From the NCBI GenBank assembly GCA_030272585.1, contig BSYQ01000012.1, forward strand, positions 1,798,001 to 1,862,000: a stretch of DNA of 64,000 nt, written 5' to 3'. Source of the DNA: Bryopsis sp. KO-2023. Taxonomy: Eukaryota; Chlorophyta; Ulvophyceae; Bryopsidales; Bryopsidaceae. The translations under genes and the position numbers were made by a program. This document shows, piece after piece, positions 19,472 through 29,474 of the stretch (within the stretch, counting starts at the first letter, position 1; every line of letters starts with the position of its first letter). The notes beneath the pieces are model-generated. The model was not told the DNA's origin and did not search any database. It saw only the letters and a list, made by a program, of their open reading frames with translations.

Positions 19472-20938
19472 TCACTGGGAAAGATAATTTTTACAGGAGG
19501 GCCCCCTGCCCTATAAACCCTGTCGTACTCCCAATTTGAAACGGCTGACTTAGTAGGCGAAGATCTAGGCGGAAAACGGAGGTAACAGTATGAGAGTTCC
19601 AGGTAGTCGCGGACTGACTGGCAGTCATGGGCTGCACAGGACAGACCCCTGTCCTGTGCATCGCACAGGACAGGGTTCTGTGCAGGTTCTGTGCACCCTG
19701 TGCTGTCCTGTCCTGTGCAGCGGAATTGCACAGGCCAGGACAGAACAGACTGTCTGTTCTGTGCACAGGGTCAGACCTGTGCTGCACAGGTGCACAGACC
19801 TGCACAGCACAGCACAGAACTGCACAGAATCTGCACAGAACTGCACAGATTTTGCACAGAATCTGCACAGAACTGCACAAAAACTGCACAGATTTTGCAC
19901 AGACCCTGTCTGTGCTGTGCTGTACAGGTCTGTGCACCTGTGCAGCACAGGTCTGACCCTGTGCACAGAACAGACAGTCTGTTCTGTCCTGTCCTGTGCA
20001 CAGAGGTCTCAGCCCATGTCTGCTGACTGGGAATGGGGTAGTTACATGATGCTCAATGAGAGGCTGAAACGTAACGAAAAGAGTTCGAACCAGGTTCAGT
20101 ATATTCAGTGTCAGATCTCAGATGGCTGAGAGTTGGGTAGAGAGTCGGGAGTCAGACTGAAAGGAGCTTCAGTCTGGGTCCTTAGTCTAGAGGTTATCAA
20201 GGGTTATAAAGGGTTAGTCGGAGCTCTGGCTAGAAGGGCTGAGCTGAGAAATGATAGAGACGTTTTGGGGAGAGCTAGATGATAGCTAGTATTTGTAAGG
20301 TTAGGAGATGGGCTGGGAGTTTTCTAGAAGCTCTGGGCTGAGAGTATAAAAAGCTGGGAATCGTTGTAAAGAACAAGCTTGTTGAAATAAGATTCAGTTG
20401 TATACTCTCGTGTCTCAGACCTTTCCTACAGAACTTCTGGTCGTCTCCCAACGTGTGCGAAGAACGGATTAAGTGGCGGCTGGAAGTATTCAGCCTCAGA
20501 AAAGAATCCGTTTCACAATTGTACTACATAACACCCCAAACCCGAGTTCTACTATCATCTATTTTACAACAACATTCATTCCAGGTTAGCTTACACAAAG
20601 CACAATTCTGTAGGCAAGAAATAGAGTTTCTGGGAGTTATTTTTTCCGCTGAGGGGATTAGACCGTCTGAAAAAATTAAAGAAAGAATGATGAAGATAGT
20701 TGACTTGGATTTGAATGTGAAAACAAATCGGAAAACAATTATGGGTTTACTGGCACAATATACACGGTATGGACCGAAACTGATAGATGTTATGGAAAGA
20801 TTCAAGAAGGGGAATCGAGCAATCAAGGGAAGTATCATCAACATGATCAGTCAATGGAGTGTGAAATTAGATGCCAAGGGCACATTGCGTTTATTCACGT
20901 ATTGGTCCACTACAGGAAGGGGGTATCTCAAGGGATGA
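18850..20938 (+). pseudogene. Reverse transcriptase of the old Ty3-like element, split by a solo LTR
   Basis: Left part about 18880-19386: RT fingers and palm, with LLVDFRGLNLFF, YFSCLDITDAFFQIKI, ARMPQGFKLSPQICQ and the catalytic VIYMDDILFF. The frame then meets a 1171-bp insertion (19387-20557). Removing it together with one copy of the 5-bp duplication restores an unbroken frame that continues as the RT connection (FQVSLHKAQFCRQEIEFLGVIF). The part before 18880 and the part after 20938 contain stops. Together with the protease and dUTPase left of 9180 this is one element, cut in two by the chromovirus. Confidence 0.85.
19387..20557. mobile_element. Solo LTR (1171 bp) with 5-bp target duplication
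   Basis: Begins TGATAG and ends CTATCA, with TCTAT on both sides (19382-19386 and 20558-20562). TG...CA ends plus a 5-bp duplication identify an LTR left behind by recombination. Internal features: a (CA)n/(GA)n run at about 19418-19472, a dense TGCACAG array with large inverted repeats (about 19620-20010), a TATAAAAA box at 20345-20352. ORFs over the TGCACAG block occur in several frames and are artefacts of the repeat. Confidence 0.85.
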
Positions 20939-21630
20939 ACAGCTGCCTATTTTATGGAACAGCAAGAAAAATACTGAGGTTCAGGCTAGAATAGGATCGA
21001 TGCTTGGGGAATAAGACACAGCAGTATGGGCCTTACAAGACTCCTTAGACTTTTGGAGGGGACAGGAAATTCAGGTGTGTTCTAACAGTAAATCTTTTGT
21101 GGAGAGATATAGAGCTTTCCACGGAGACAAGGATACAAGAGTCTTGAGGAGATTTGATTTTCTATTATATTCCCGGTTTGAAAGTTGCATTTGTTTCTCG
21201 GGAGTATAATGAAATTGCTGATGGGTTGTCTAAATTAGAGTTTAGTCTCAACGTAGTCACCTTAGAGGGGAGGAAAAAACAAGCGTTAGAACGGGTCCAT
21301 GAGGGGCATTATGGTGTGAAACACACTTACAAGCATCTGGTTATGGAGGGGAATCAGTGGGATACAATGCAAGAGGATTGTACAAAGTTTGTGAACAGGT
21401 GTGAAATCTGCCATAAATTTAGAGTCGTTGCTAGGCAACCAGCCTGACATTCGGCTCAGACAAAACAATTCAATGATTTACTCTTGTTAGATGACGCTGG
21501 CCCCTGGAAATGGTCAGGCCAGGGGACGAAGGTTTTCGTTATTTTGATTTAGACGCTTTTTCTCGGTATTTAAAGGCGAAGGTGGTAGAATCCACTGAGG
21601 GAAATCGAATCAGGACTTATGGTTGCTGAA
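20939..21630 (+). pseudogene. RNase H and integrase remnants of the old Ty3-like element
   Basis: A frame at 21154-21447 gives the end of RNase H (VAFVSREYNEIADGLSKLEF) and the integrase HHCC zinc domain (VHEGHYGVKHTYKHLV...CEICHKF). It is followed, with frame changes, by the start of the integrase core (DDAGPWKWSGQGTKVFVILI, then DAFSRYLKAKVVEST). The sequence stops resembling an integrase at about 21630, so the 3' end is lost. No LTR is recognisable. Confidence 0.75.
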
Positions 21631-21848
21631 GAGGAAAAACATACCACCAACATTGGGTCCTTTGAAATGCCCTATTGTTCCAGACTGGAACTTCCAGTGT
21701 CCAAAATCCAGTGTCCGTTCAAACTGAGGGTCAGTGAAAATGAAACGAACCCGCGAGTCCTTAGGAAAAACCTCGGTCGACACTTTTGAGGTGACTTGAA
21801 AGAGTGATTACAAAAAGAGTTAACGTCCGTTTTGTATCGTGGCCTAGA

Positions 21849-21913
21849 GTGCTCCGCCGACAAGATGAATAACCTTGGGCGGTGTGGTCGAGGGTTCGAT
21901 TCCCCCGGAGCAC
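21849..21913 (+). other. tRNA-like sequence (degenerate)
   Basis: A 7-bp acceptor-like stem (GTGCTCC with GGAGCAC) and a T-arm with a B-box-like GGGTTCGATTCC are present, but the 65-nt span lacks a normal D-arm and anticodon arm. Probably a tRNA-derived pseudogene or SINE-like remnant. Confidence 0.35.
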
Positions 21914-22067
21914 AAGTGTGTGTGTGTTGAGTGTTTTAACCCCTAACGCTAGAGGGGGTAAGAGGAAGCGTTTCAGAAAAGGATGACCACGTACAGTTTC
22001 TGGAGTTGTGTTCGTACAAAAATCACCCCCTGCCTCTAGGGCAGATTCTAAATTTGTATATCCTGAT

Positions 22068-23449
22068 CAGAGTTGTGCGCCGTTGCAACGGCTCCGTTAA
22101 TAACGGCGCCGTTAACGGGAACGGGCCGTTGCCGTACCGTTCCCGTCACGAACTCTTCGCCACCGTTAATGGCCGTTAAAACGCCGTTAACGGTCAGAAA
22201 GCCGTTGCAACGGCGCTCGCCGTTGGCATCGATTACAACGGTCGTAATTACTATTAGTAAATAGTTTTAATCCCTCTCAAGCTGTCCTCGTTCGTTTGGT
22301 GTGTGAAGAGGGTCGTAAAATGTCGTAGAAAAGTTTTCAAAGCAAAGGTAAGCTTTTTCCGAGCACGACGCACTTTGTCGCGCTCAAAACGAGTGAGAAA
22401 CGAGGGAGAAAAGCCAGTTTTAGTTTTTTTCACAGAAACTGGCTTTTCTCCATCGTTTCTCACTCGTTTCGAGCGCGACAAAGTGCGTCGTGCTCGAAAA
22501 AGTCTTGGTTTTATCGTCGTCGTGATCTCCAGGTCGAAAACAACTTCTCAACAGAAACGACCCGTGGTGTGGGAAAAGATCTGTGTTAGATCTATTTTTA
22601 AGTTAGTAAAGTTCCGTTGTGGGTTCCGCTTTCAGTGCCGTCGAAGTTCCGCTTTTTGGCGGAACTTACAAGGGTCCTTTTAAGGTAAAGTAAGCGGAAC
22701 AAGTCGAGTTCCGCTCTCCCCAATCCGATTAAAAAAATTAAATTCCCCTAAAATAGAAACTTAAAAGGCAGTATTGGGAAGAGCGGAACTCGACTTGTTC
22801 CGCTCACTTTACCTTGAAAGGACCCTTGTAAGTTCCGCTTTTTGGCGGAAGTTCGGCGGCACTGAAAGCGGAACCCACAACGGAACTTTACTAACCTAAA
22901 AATAGATCTAACACAGATCTTTTCCCACACCACGGGTCGTTTCTTTTGAAAAGTTGTTTTCGACCTGGAGATCACGACGACGATAAAACCAAGACTTTTT
23001 CGAGCACGACGCACTTTGTCGCGCTCGAAACGAGTGAGAAACGATGGAGAAAAGCCAGTTTCTGTGAAAAAAACTAAAACTGGCTTTTCTCCCTCGTTTC
23101 TCACTCGTTTTGAGCGCGACAAAGTACGTCGTGCTCGGAAAAAGCTTCCTCTTTTGCTTAGTTGGTTCTTGGCAGAGTTTTATCACCTTTCACACGACCG
23201 AAACGAACGAGGAGAGAATGGGAAAGGAGTTCACTCATTCTAATTTACTAATCGAAACGCCGTTAACGGTGGCCGTTGGTCACCGTTATTAACGGTCAAC
23301 AACGGCCGTTAAAACGCCGTTGACGGCCGTTAAACCGTTGTGCGACAACGGTACGGTAACGGTTTTCACGGCAACAACGGCGCTGTTAATTGCCGTTGCC
23401 GTTGCCGTACCGTTGTCGTTGTCGAAAATCCGACTTGCGCACAACTCTG
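22068..23449. mobile_element. Palindromic non-autonomous hAT element, 1382 bp
   Basis: The termini are a perfect 13-bp inverted repeat, CAGAGTTGTGCGC, and the 8-bp direct repeat ATCCTGAT flanks both ends (22060-22067 and 23450-23457). Both are hAT hallmarks. About 200 bp at each end consists of shuffled GCCGTTAACGG/CAACGGC units. The middle is a large palindrome (about 22340-22740 against 22745-23150). Each arm itself contains a smaller hairpin built on GAGCACGACGCACTTTGTCG. Short near-identical ORFs on both strands follow from the symmetry. No transposase is encoded. Confidence 0.9.
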
Positions 23450-23483
23450 ATCCTGATCCGGAAGTCATTAAATTAGTGGTAAA

Positions 23484-24026
23484 CCCCCCCCCCGAATACA
23501 GTCCCCCGGGGGACTATAGATTTGCAGTTGTGTGAGGGTTTTAAGGGGGGACTCTATTTGGGGGGGGATTGTATTCGGGGGGGATTATACAAAAATTCTG
23601 ATTAATATGTCCTGACTTGTTTACATCCAGAATCGTAGCCAATGCCCCAAAAAATAATCACTTGAACATATCTCTAATAGATAATTGTCTGAATTTTTTC
23701 GAGTTCGATGTCCTTGTCGCTCACGTTTGGATAGAAGCGTCGCTCAGAAACGTCGAGTCGGACGTCAATGTAGCTGATGTGCGAAAAGAATCGTCACAAC
23801 CGTTTTTCTGTCTGTTTGTTTTTTTTCATGTCTTGGATTTCCACCACAATTGGAAGTCTTTCGGACGCGACTCGCGTCGTCTGTTGAACGTGGTTCTCAC
23901 CCACCAGTTGAACTTTTTTTTTGAAGGGGGGGACTATATTCAGGAGGAAAACCACGTTCGACAGGGGGGGATTGTATTCGGGGGGGAGGATACTATTCGG
24001 GGGGGGACTGTATTCGGGGGGGGGGG
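23484..24026. mobile_element. Poly-C/G-ended short DNA element, copy 1
   Basis: Begins CCCCCCCCCCGAATACAG and ends with its inverse, CTGTATTCGGGGGGGGGG. Subterminal repeats of GGACTGTATTCGGGGG type follow on both sides. TA dinucleotides lie just outside both ends here and in the second copy (43105-43661), which is compatible with a Tc1/mariner-type TA target, though the poly-C runs make the exact boundary uncertain. The two copies share an interior of about 350 bp. Confidence 0.65.
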
Positions 24027-24029
24027 TTT

Positions 24030-24640
24030 ACATCAAGAACTACAAACGAATAAAATTGTTTCTTTGATCGATGATTGGCTGGATGGGGAAGCGGAGGATA
24101 TTCTTGAAACGTATGAAAGTAGGAGAAAAATAATCACAACAAGTTATGTGGAGAAAGTGGGAAAAAGAATAAATTGCTTAAAACGTGCCAGCCTGAACGA
24201 TGTGTTGGGTACACATAATATTACAGCTGAATTCGGGAAAACGGTGTTTTCTTTTTATCAGAAGCAAGACGTATATCAAAGTGGAAGGCTGTTACATTGG
24301 GTCCCATTTTCCGTGCTGTCTTTCGCTTGACACAAGCGGGAAGACAAAAACTGTCGAGTTCGTGAAAGAAGTCTTAGCCGAGACAGTGAAGCTTGTTGAA
24401 GAGAGTGGAAATCGAGTGGTGTTCGTGCTTACGGATAGTGCAAGCGATTGCCAATTGGACCGAGAACTTTTGCAAGGAGAATATCCTAAAACTATTGTGG
24501 TGCTTGTCTGTCGCATCGCCTCGATTTTCTCATGGAAGACGTAGGGAGAAAACAAGAAAATCTTGTTTCTTTTCCCGTTGAGACCAAATTTGCTTCACAT
24601 TACTTGATGATGAAGACATTTTGAATTAAAGAATCATATC
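24030..24640 (+). pseudogene. Decayed hAT transposase (DUF659-type region)
   Basis: Frames in two phases give LVEESGNRVVFVLTDSASDC followed, after a frame change, by SHRLDFLMEDVGR. This corresponds to the VVTDNASN...CxxHxLDLxxED part of hAT transposases. Stops and frameshifts mark it as dead. A later hAT-like fragment (SHLLDPRYGEVLSSKNY, about 27225-27280) may be the other part of the same gene, separated by the 24.7-26.7 kb material. Confidence 0.6.
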
Positions 24641-24855
24641 AAACAAGTGGCGGTTTCGGATGAATTTGATGAGTTTTTTAAGACATCAAAGAAATAAGAA
24701 AGGAACAAAACGGCGGTTGTAATCAATGTAACAACACAGCATCACCACACAGCATCTTGCATAGCCATCAACTAAGTATTACAGCCTGGCATTTAGATCA
24801 CTTGACATACGTCTTCAATCGCAAGGAAACCTTCCAACCAACAAACACAGATACC

Positions 24856-25170
24856 ATGGATAGCACACCTCACGTTTTCCTCGTTAGCAATGAATGGGAT
24901 CTCAACTTTGAGAGTAAGGAGCCTACAGTAACAGGAGACTCCGGCTACGATCTTCGTTCACCCGAAGATATAACAATCCCCGGCCATGGCATAGCAATAA
25001 TCGGCACCCGCACGAAGGCTAGATCTAAAGACGGGTCAGCATTGTTACTTATGGCAAGGTCCAGTCTAGCAACCTCTCATGGACTAATGTTGGCTAACGG
25101 GGTTGGACTCATTGATCACACCTATTGCGGGGAGATAAAGGCAGTAGTATACAATAATCAATGTAAGATT
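24856..25170 (+). pseudogene. dUTPase fragment, second copy in the window
   Basis: From ATG 24856 the frame gives GDSGYDLRSPEDITIPGHG (motif 1), LLMARSSLATSHGL (motif 2) and GLIDHTYCGEIKAVVYNN (motif 3 with the catalytic Asp). Motifs 4 and 5 are missing: after about 25170 the frame runs into unrelated sequence up to 25341. It is closer to cellular and large-DNA-virus dUTPases than to the divergent domain at 8.4 kb, since motif 1 is intact. Origin unknown. Confidence 0.75.
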
Positions 25171-25779
25171 AGGTCTCTTGGCAGGTTTTGGAGGTTTTGG
25201 AGATGTACACGACCTGTTTGTGGACGTTGTCAACTTTTGACTTTGGGTTTTGTGAGTCTTCCTTTGGCATGTGTTAAGTGGACCTGTGGCGTGTGTGCCA
25301 AGTTTGGTTTGGGCGCCAAAAAAGGAGGTTACACACGGTAGAAAAAGGAGCCGGGTTTTTCCCTTATTTGAGAAAAATAAGTTCCACTAGATCAAAAGTC
25401 GATGGAGGTTACAAACTTTTTTAAGGGGTAAAGAACGACCTGAAAAAAGTTGTGGCGTTTGATGAGATTGAAAGCATCTTGCAAACCGAACATGCAAGCT
25501 CCCATCCTGGGATAGTTTCATTTCGTAAGTTTCAGAACATTTTATCCAACTCGATGATGCATTCGAATGGTCTGATCAACACATAAAATTCCAGCTCGAA
25601 AAAAAGCTTAATACAACCAAACAGAAAATATCCCCATGAGCACAATAAGGTAGATCACCACCAACCCAATGGGAAGAAGTTTCTTCTCCCTGTGTACGAC
25701 TGAACCATATGCAAGAGTCGCATTCTCAGCATTTCTGCCCACCAACTTTAAGTTTGCTCGACGTGTGAAAAGCCAAACA

Positions 25780-26052
25780 CGCAAACAAGAAAAGTTTCAG
25801 CGAAGAGTGGCAGCACCGGCGAAAGGGGCTCTGACCCTCACGGGCTTTAACGGCAGTGAAGAAGTTGTGAGGGGTACTGTGGCGTTAGACGTGGCGATTG
25901 GTCCTTGGGAAGGAGAGGTGTTTAACGGAGAGTATTTCTCAGATTATTTTGGGAGTTTCGTTGTTGGCATCTCTCACTTACAACAAAATATCAAAAACTT
26001 TATAATAACAGCTCCACCTCTAGTCATAAATCGCACCCCTAACGCTCAATGA
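25780..26052 (+). pseudogene. Possible retropepsin C-terminal remnant
   Basis: LTLTGFNGSEEVVRGTVALDVAIGPWEGEV resembles the strand pair that follows the active site in Ty3 proteases (GFxGxxxxxxGxIxLxVxxG). No active site is present. Low-confidence fragment. Confidence 0.35.
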
Positions 26053-26389
26053 GAGTATAAATTGAAGCCTTTTAGATCTTAAGGATAAAACGTCGCCATT
26101 GATAGTTCGAACATATTTCTCACGAAACAAGAGAAGGGAGGGGGAAGGAAACGTGGAGGGACCAAGAAAAGTGTTATAAACCTCTCTCTTCCCGGAAAAT
26201 AACCTCCCCACTCCCTTCCTTGAAGTCCCTTTAACCCATCAAACCCCCACTCCTTGATGGGACCCTTGAGATGACAGGGATCACCTCAGGGCGAGACACC
26301 TGGGCTTGCTATGAGATCATCCTTTTAGCACACGTGCTATAATGATCTCATGGACCTTAAGCATATGACTAGAGTCAAATACAGAAACT

Positions 26390-26675
26390 ACAGAAACAGG
26401 GATATCTCCCTCGTTTCTTGCTCGTTTCGCACGCGACAAAGTGCGACGTGCTCGGAAAAACTTATTCTTCCTTTTCGCTATATTTTCTAACGTCTTAATT
26501 CCCTTTCTCACTCGCGAAACGAGCGGGAAGGAATCTATATTAATCATACTTTTACTAAGGCTTTCAAGTACACACAAAGCGACGTTAACGATGGCCGTTG
26601 CAACGGTCGTTAAACGACCGTTAACGGCCGTTAAACCGTTGTCGTTAAGGAAAATCGGCCTGGCACACAACTCTG
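26390..26675. mobile_element. Truncated right half of the palindromic hAT family
   Basis: Contains the GTGCGACGTGCTCGGAAAAA segment, the TTAACGGCCGTT cluster and the terminal CACACAACTCTG shared with the element at 22068-23449. The left half and its target duplication could not be found. Confidence 0.65.
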
Positions 26676-27200
26676 GTCGCAATAGTGTTTTTCTAATGCC
26701 TTACTGGTACCTGGTTCGAGGGGTGGTTGTGTTGCCCCGTGACTTGGACGCACACTTGCTCGCCTTGGCGGCGTACGATGAGAGAAAATTCAGAAGGGCG
26801 CAAAGAAAGTTACATCGAGTGACGAGTTCCGCCGCTGAACTTCCGCGATGATGCGTCAAACTTGGTGTAGAAAAAAAATAAATGCTCACACGAATGTCTC
26901 TAAAAGCTTTAAGGATATTCCCACCGAGCGAAGAGGTTCTTTTCTCACACCACTATGGGATCGTAATCTGAAAACTGACTTTGCAATTCAATTTCAAGTG
27001 CACCCGAAATCTCGGAATTCATTTGATTGCCCTTTGCCTTGGCAAGAGTGTTTTTTACTATATTCGTTCAATGAGATAAATTAAAGGAACTTGAATCTAG
27101 GGCGCAAGCCCTCTGAAAAGTATTGCATATGGCACAATTATATTATTCTCTTCTTTCGTTCAATGAAATCGCCGATAATTTTCTAGTGTTATTATTCACT
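26676..27200. other. Unassigned stretch
   Basis: Contains short ORFs (26848-27084 and neighbours) without motifs. Possibly degraded transposon sequence. A T-run sits at 27197-27219. Confidence 0.3.
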
Positions 27201-27399
27201 TTTTTTTTTTTTTTTTTTTATAGTGGGTGCATCACACTTGCTTGATCCGAGGTATGGAGAGGTTCTTTCATCCAAAAATTATAAAGAAAGAGGGGTTTGT
27301 TTTTTGGAACGACTTTTGGAGGATGGGAGACTCACATATGAAGTTGATTTAATGATTATCTCGACTGTTTCTAGATCATCATTCATGATAGCGTTCTAG

Positions 27400-27770
27400 A
27401 AAAGTTTGCCACCTCATTCGTTCAAAAAAAGATCCCTAGGATATACTTCTTACCGGTAGTATACAGGTTTCAAAGTCTGATACCGGAATTACATTATACC
27501 TAGTCTGCTCAGAATCTCCCGCAACGGACGTAGGTTATAGGCTATTCACTTTAAAGAAATCCAATCATATACGACACGGACGGACTTGTTACGACAGGTA
27601 GGTATGTGGATTGACTAAGTCGCGGTCTATATAGCCTGGAACGGCACCAGTTCTCAGTCCGCGACCAGTCGTGCTTGGCGTTTCGATTCCTCAACAAGAT
27701 GACCCGCTGATACCAGTTGCTGACGTTCAAGGACGTTAGCCGTCAAACAATCTCATTTGACCCACAAGGA

Positions 27771-27806
<36 letters not shown>

Positions 27807-28045
27807 TGATTGATCACCAAAGGTGGACAAGACTTTTTATACATTTGAGACTCGGCTAAGGGAGGCTCCTATTTTCAAGTTACTAAGTTCTTAGTCGAAT
27901 TGAATTGGCCTACGTACGAAAAGGAGCTTTTCGGGATATTTTGTTCACTCAACTACTAGCGTTATTTGCTAGATGGCCGGCTTTTTCAACCGTGACTAAC
28001 CATAGAGCCTTGACATATTTGCGTCGGCAAGAGAAATTGACTTAA
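27400..28045 (+). pseudogene. Decayed Ty3 RT/RNase H remnant
   Basis: Around 27885-28030 the translation reads PTYEKELFGIFCSLNY...RYLLDGRLFQP followed by a degenerate TDH-type strand, the RNase H hallmark of Ty3 elements, broken by stops. A (TA)n run lies at about 27775-27803. Confidence 0.6.
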
Positions 28046-28617
28046 ATGCCGGAATCCTCAATACACGTTCAACTGCATGAGTTACAAGCGAAAATCGCTG
28101 CCTTGGAGGCTGGTAGTGTTGGTAACGCCGATTCTTTGGCAAAGCATTTGGACGCAACTTTGGAGCGTTTGAACGGGTCGACTGATCGGCCAGCGTTGGC
28201 GAAGTGTTTGTGTTTGGAAAGTGGTGAAAACGTTCCCTATTGTGCTCGGAATCCGGTGGAACGACCGACCCAAAGTACATTCGGTGATTGGTCGACATTT
28301 TCCAAACTCTTTCAAGATTACGGATTGCTGGTGCTCTAGGAGAACTAAGTGGGTATTTTGTAGAATACGCAGCGTGGGCCCCTGTGACCTCACATTTATT
28401 TTATTTTACGGTTCAGTTGTTGAGGGCAGTGAGGCATTCTTCTGCCAGTGCTACTGTGCGCGACGTGTTCGGACCATTTGTGTTAGCGCTAGCGAAAGTC
28501 ACCGAGTTGGCGTGTGTGAGTGTGGAGGTCCACAGAATTTATTCGGACCACGTCGGAACGCCATTGGAGGACACATTTCGCACTTTGCAAATCAATATTC
28601 GCTTGGGTGCTTCTTGA
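28046..28617 (+). other. Two overlapping unidentified ORFs
   Basis: A 97-codon frame (28046-28339) starts with a probable coiled coil (LHELQAKIAALEAGS) and overlaps a 109-codon frame (28288-28617) in another phase. A coiled-coil start near degraded Ty3 sequence suggests a Gag or third-ORF remnant, but there is no diagnostic motif. Confidence 0.3.
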
Positions 28618-28640
28618 GCAAGATTTACTGGTGGGGCAGT

Positions 28641-28908
28641 TGAAAGTCCGATATAAAAGTCCGATTTGAAAGTCCGATTTGAAAGTCCGATATGAAAGTC
28701 CGATTTGAAAGTCCGATTTGAAAGTCCGATATGAAAGTCCGATATGAAAGTCCGATATGAAAGTCCGATTTGAAAGTCCGATTTGAAAGTCCGATTTGAA
28801 AGTCCGATATGAAAGTCCGATTTGAAAGTCCGATTTGAAAGTACGATATGAAAGTCCGATTTGAAAGTCCGATTTGAAAGTCCGATATAAAAGTCCGATT
28901 TGAAAGTA
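28641..28908. repeat. 13-bp minisatellite, about 20 copies
   Basis: Tandem array of GAAAGTCCGATTT/GAAAGTCCGATAT with T/A variation at one position and very few other changes. ORFs over it on the minus strand merely read the repeat in three phases. Confidence 0.95.
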
Positions 28909-28909
28909 A

Positions 28910-29470
28910 TTGAAAATGCGGCTGGCGGATCAGTGTATCCCATATCACCCTTCCAACAAGACAATCATAACAAAATCATGATAGTAAGTCGTCCGCTAGG
29001 AAGCCGTCAAGGTAACAGGGGCCTCGGAGCAGATCCGGCCCTTGGGCAAAAGCCGGACAAATAATTTGCAGTCGCCCCAATTTTTTTTTTTAACAAGTCA
29101 CACGCAATTCACAATGCACGATGCAACAAACCACCAAAGTCGAATTCACCTCATTTTTTTTTTTTTTTTTTTTTACATCGGGTTTTACCCTAAGGCATAT
29201 CACCGCGATGACCGGTGGCTCGCGGAATCCGTCCAAGTCCCCCCAGTCCGACACACACCCAACGTACCATTAAACACCTCATTGAATTCACCTCATTGCC
29301 CTCACATCAAGAACACGCAATCGTGCCAAATGTAGTTTATATAAGCGAAATCAGTCCACCAAATCTCCGGGCGGCAAGTCACGTCACTGGCTCGCAACGG
29401 TGGTGGTTTGCCACGATGCAAGGAAAATTCCACCCAGCACGAAATTTTGCCTGTTCAAAAAGGAAATTTT
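28910..29470. other. AT-rich spacer
   Basis: Two long T-runs (about 29080-29092 and 29153-29174) and no supported gene. Confidence 0.4.
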
Positions 29471-29474
29471 GAAG

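Noticed and set aside
19590-20129. Five overlapping Cys/Thr-rich ORFs on both strands
   Set aside because: Artefacts of the TGCACAG array in the solo LTR.
22340-23150. CRISPR-like array because of regular repeats
   Set aside because: The host is eukaryotic, the repeats are inverted, and there are no spacers of uniform length.
28539-28964. Repetitive minus-strand ORFs (SDFHIGLSNRTFK type)
   Set aside because: Translation of the 13-bp minisatellite in all phases.
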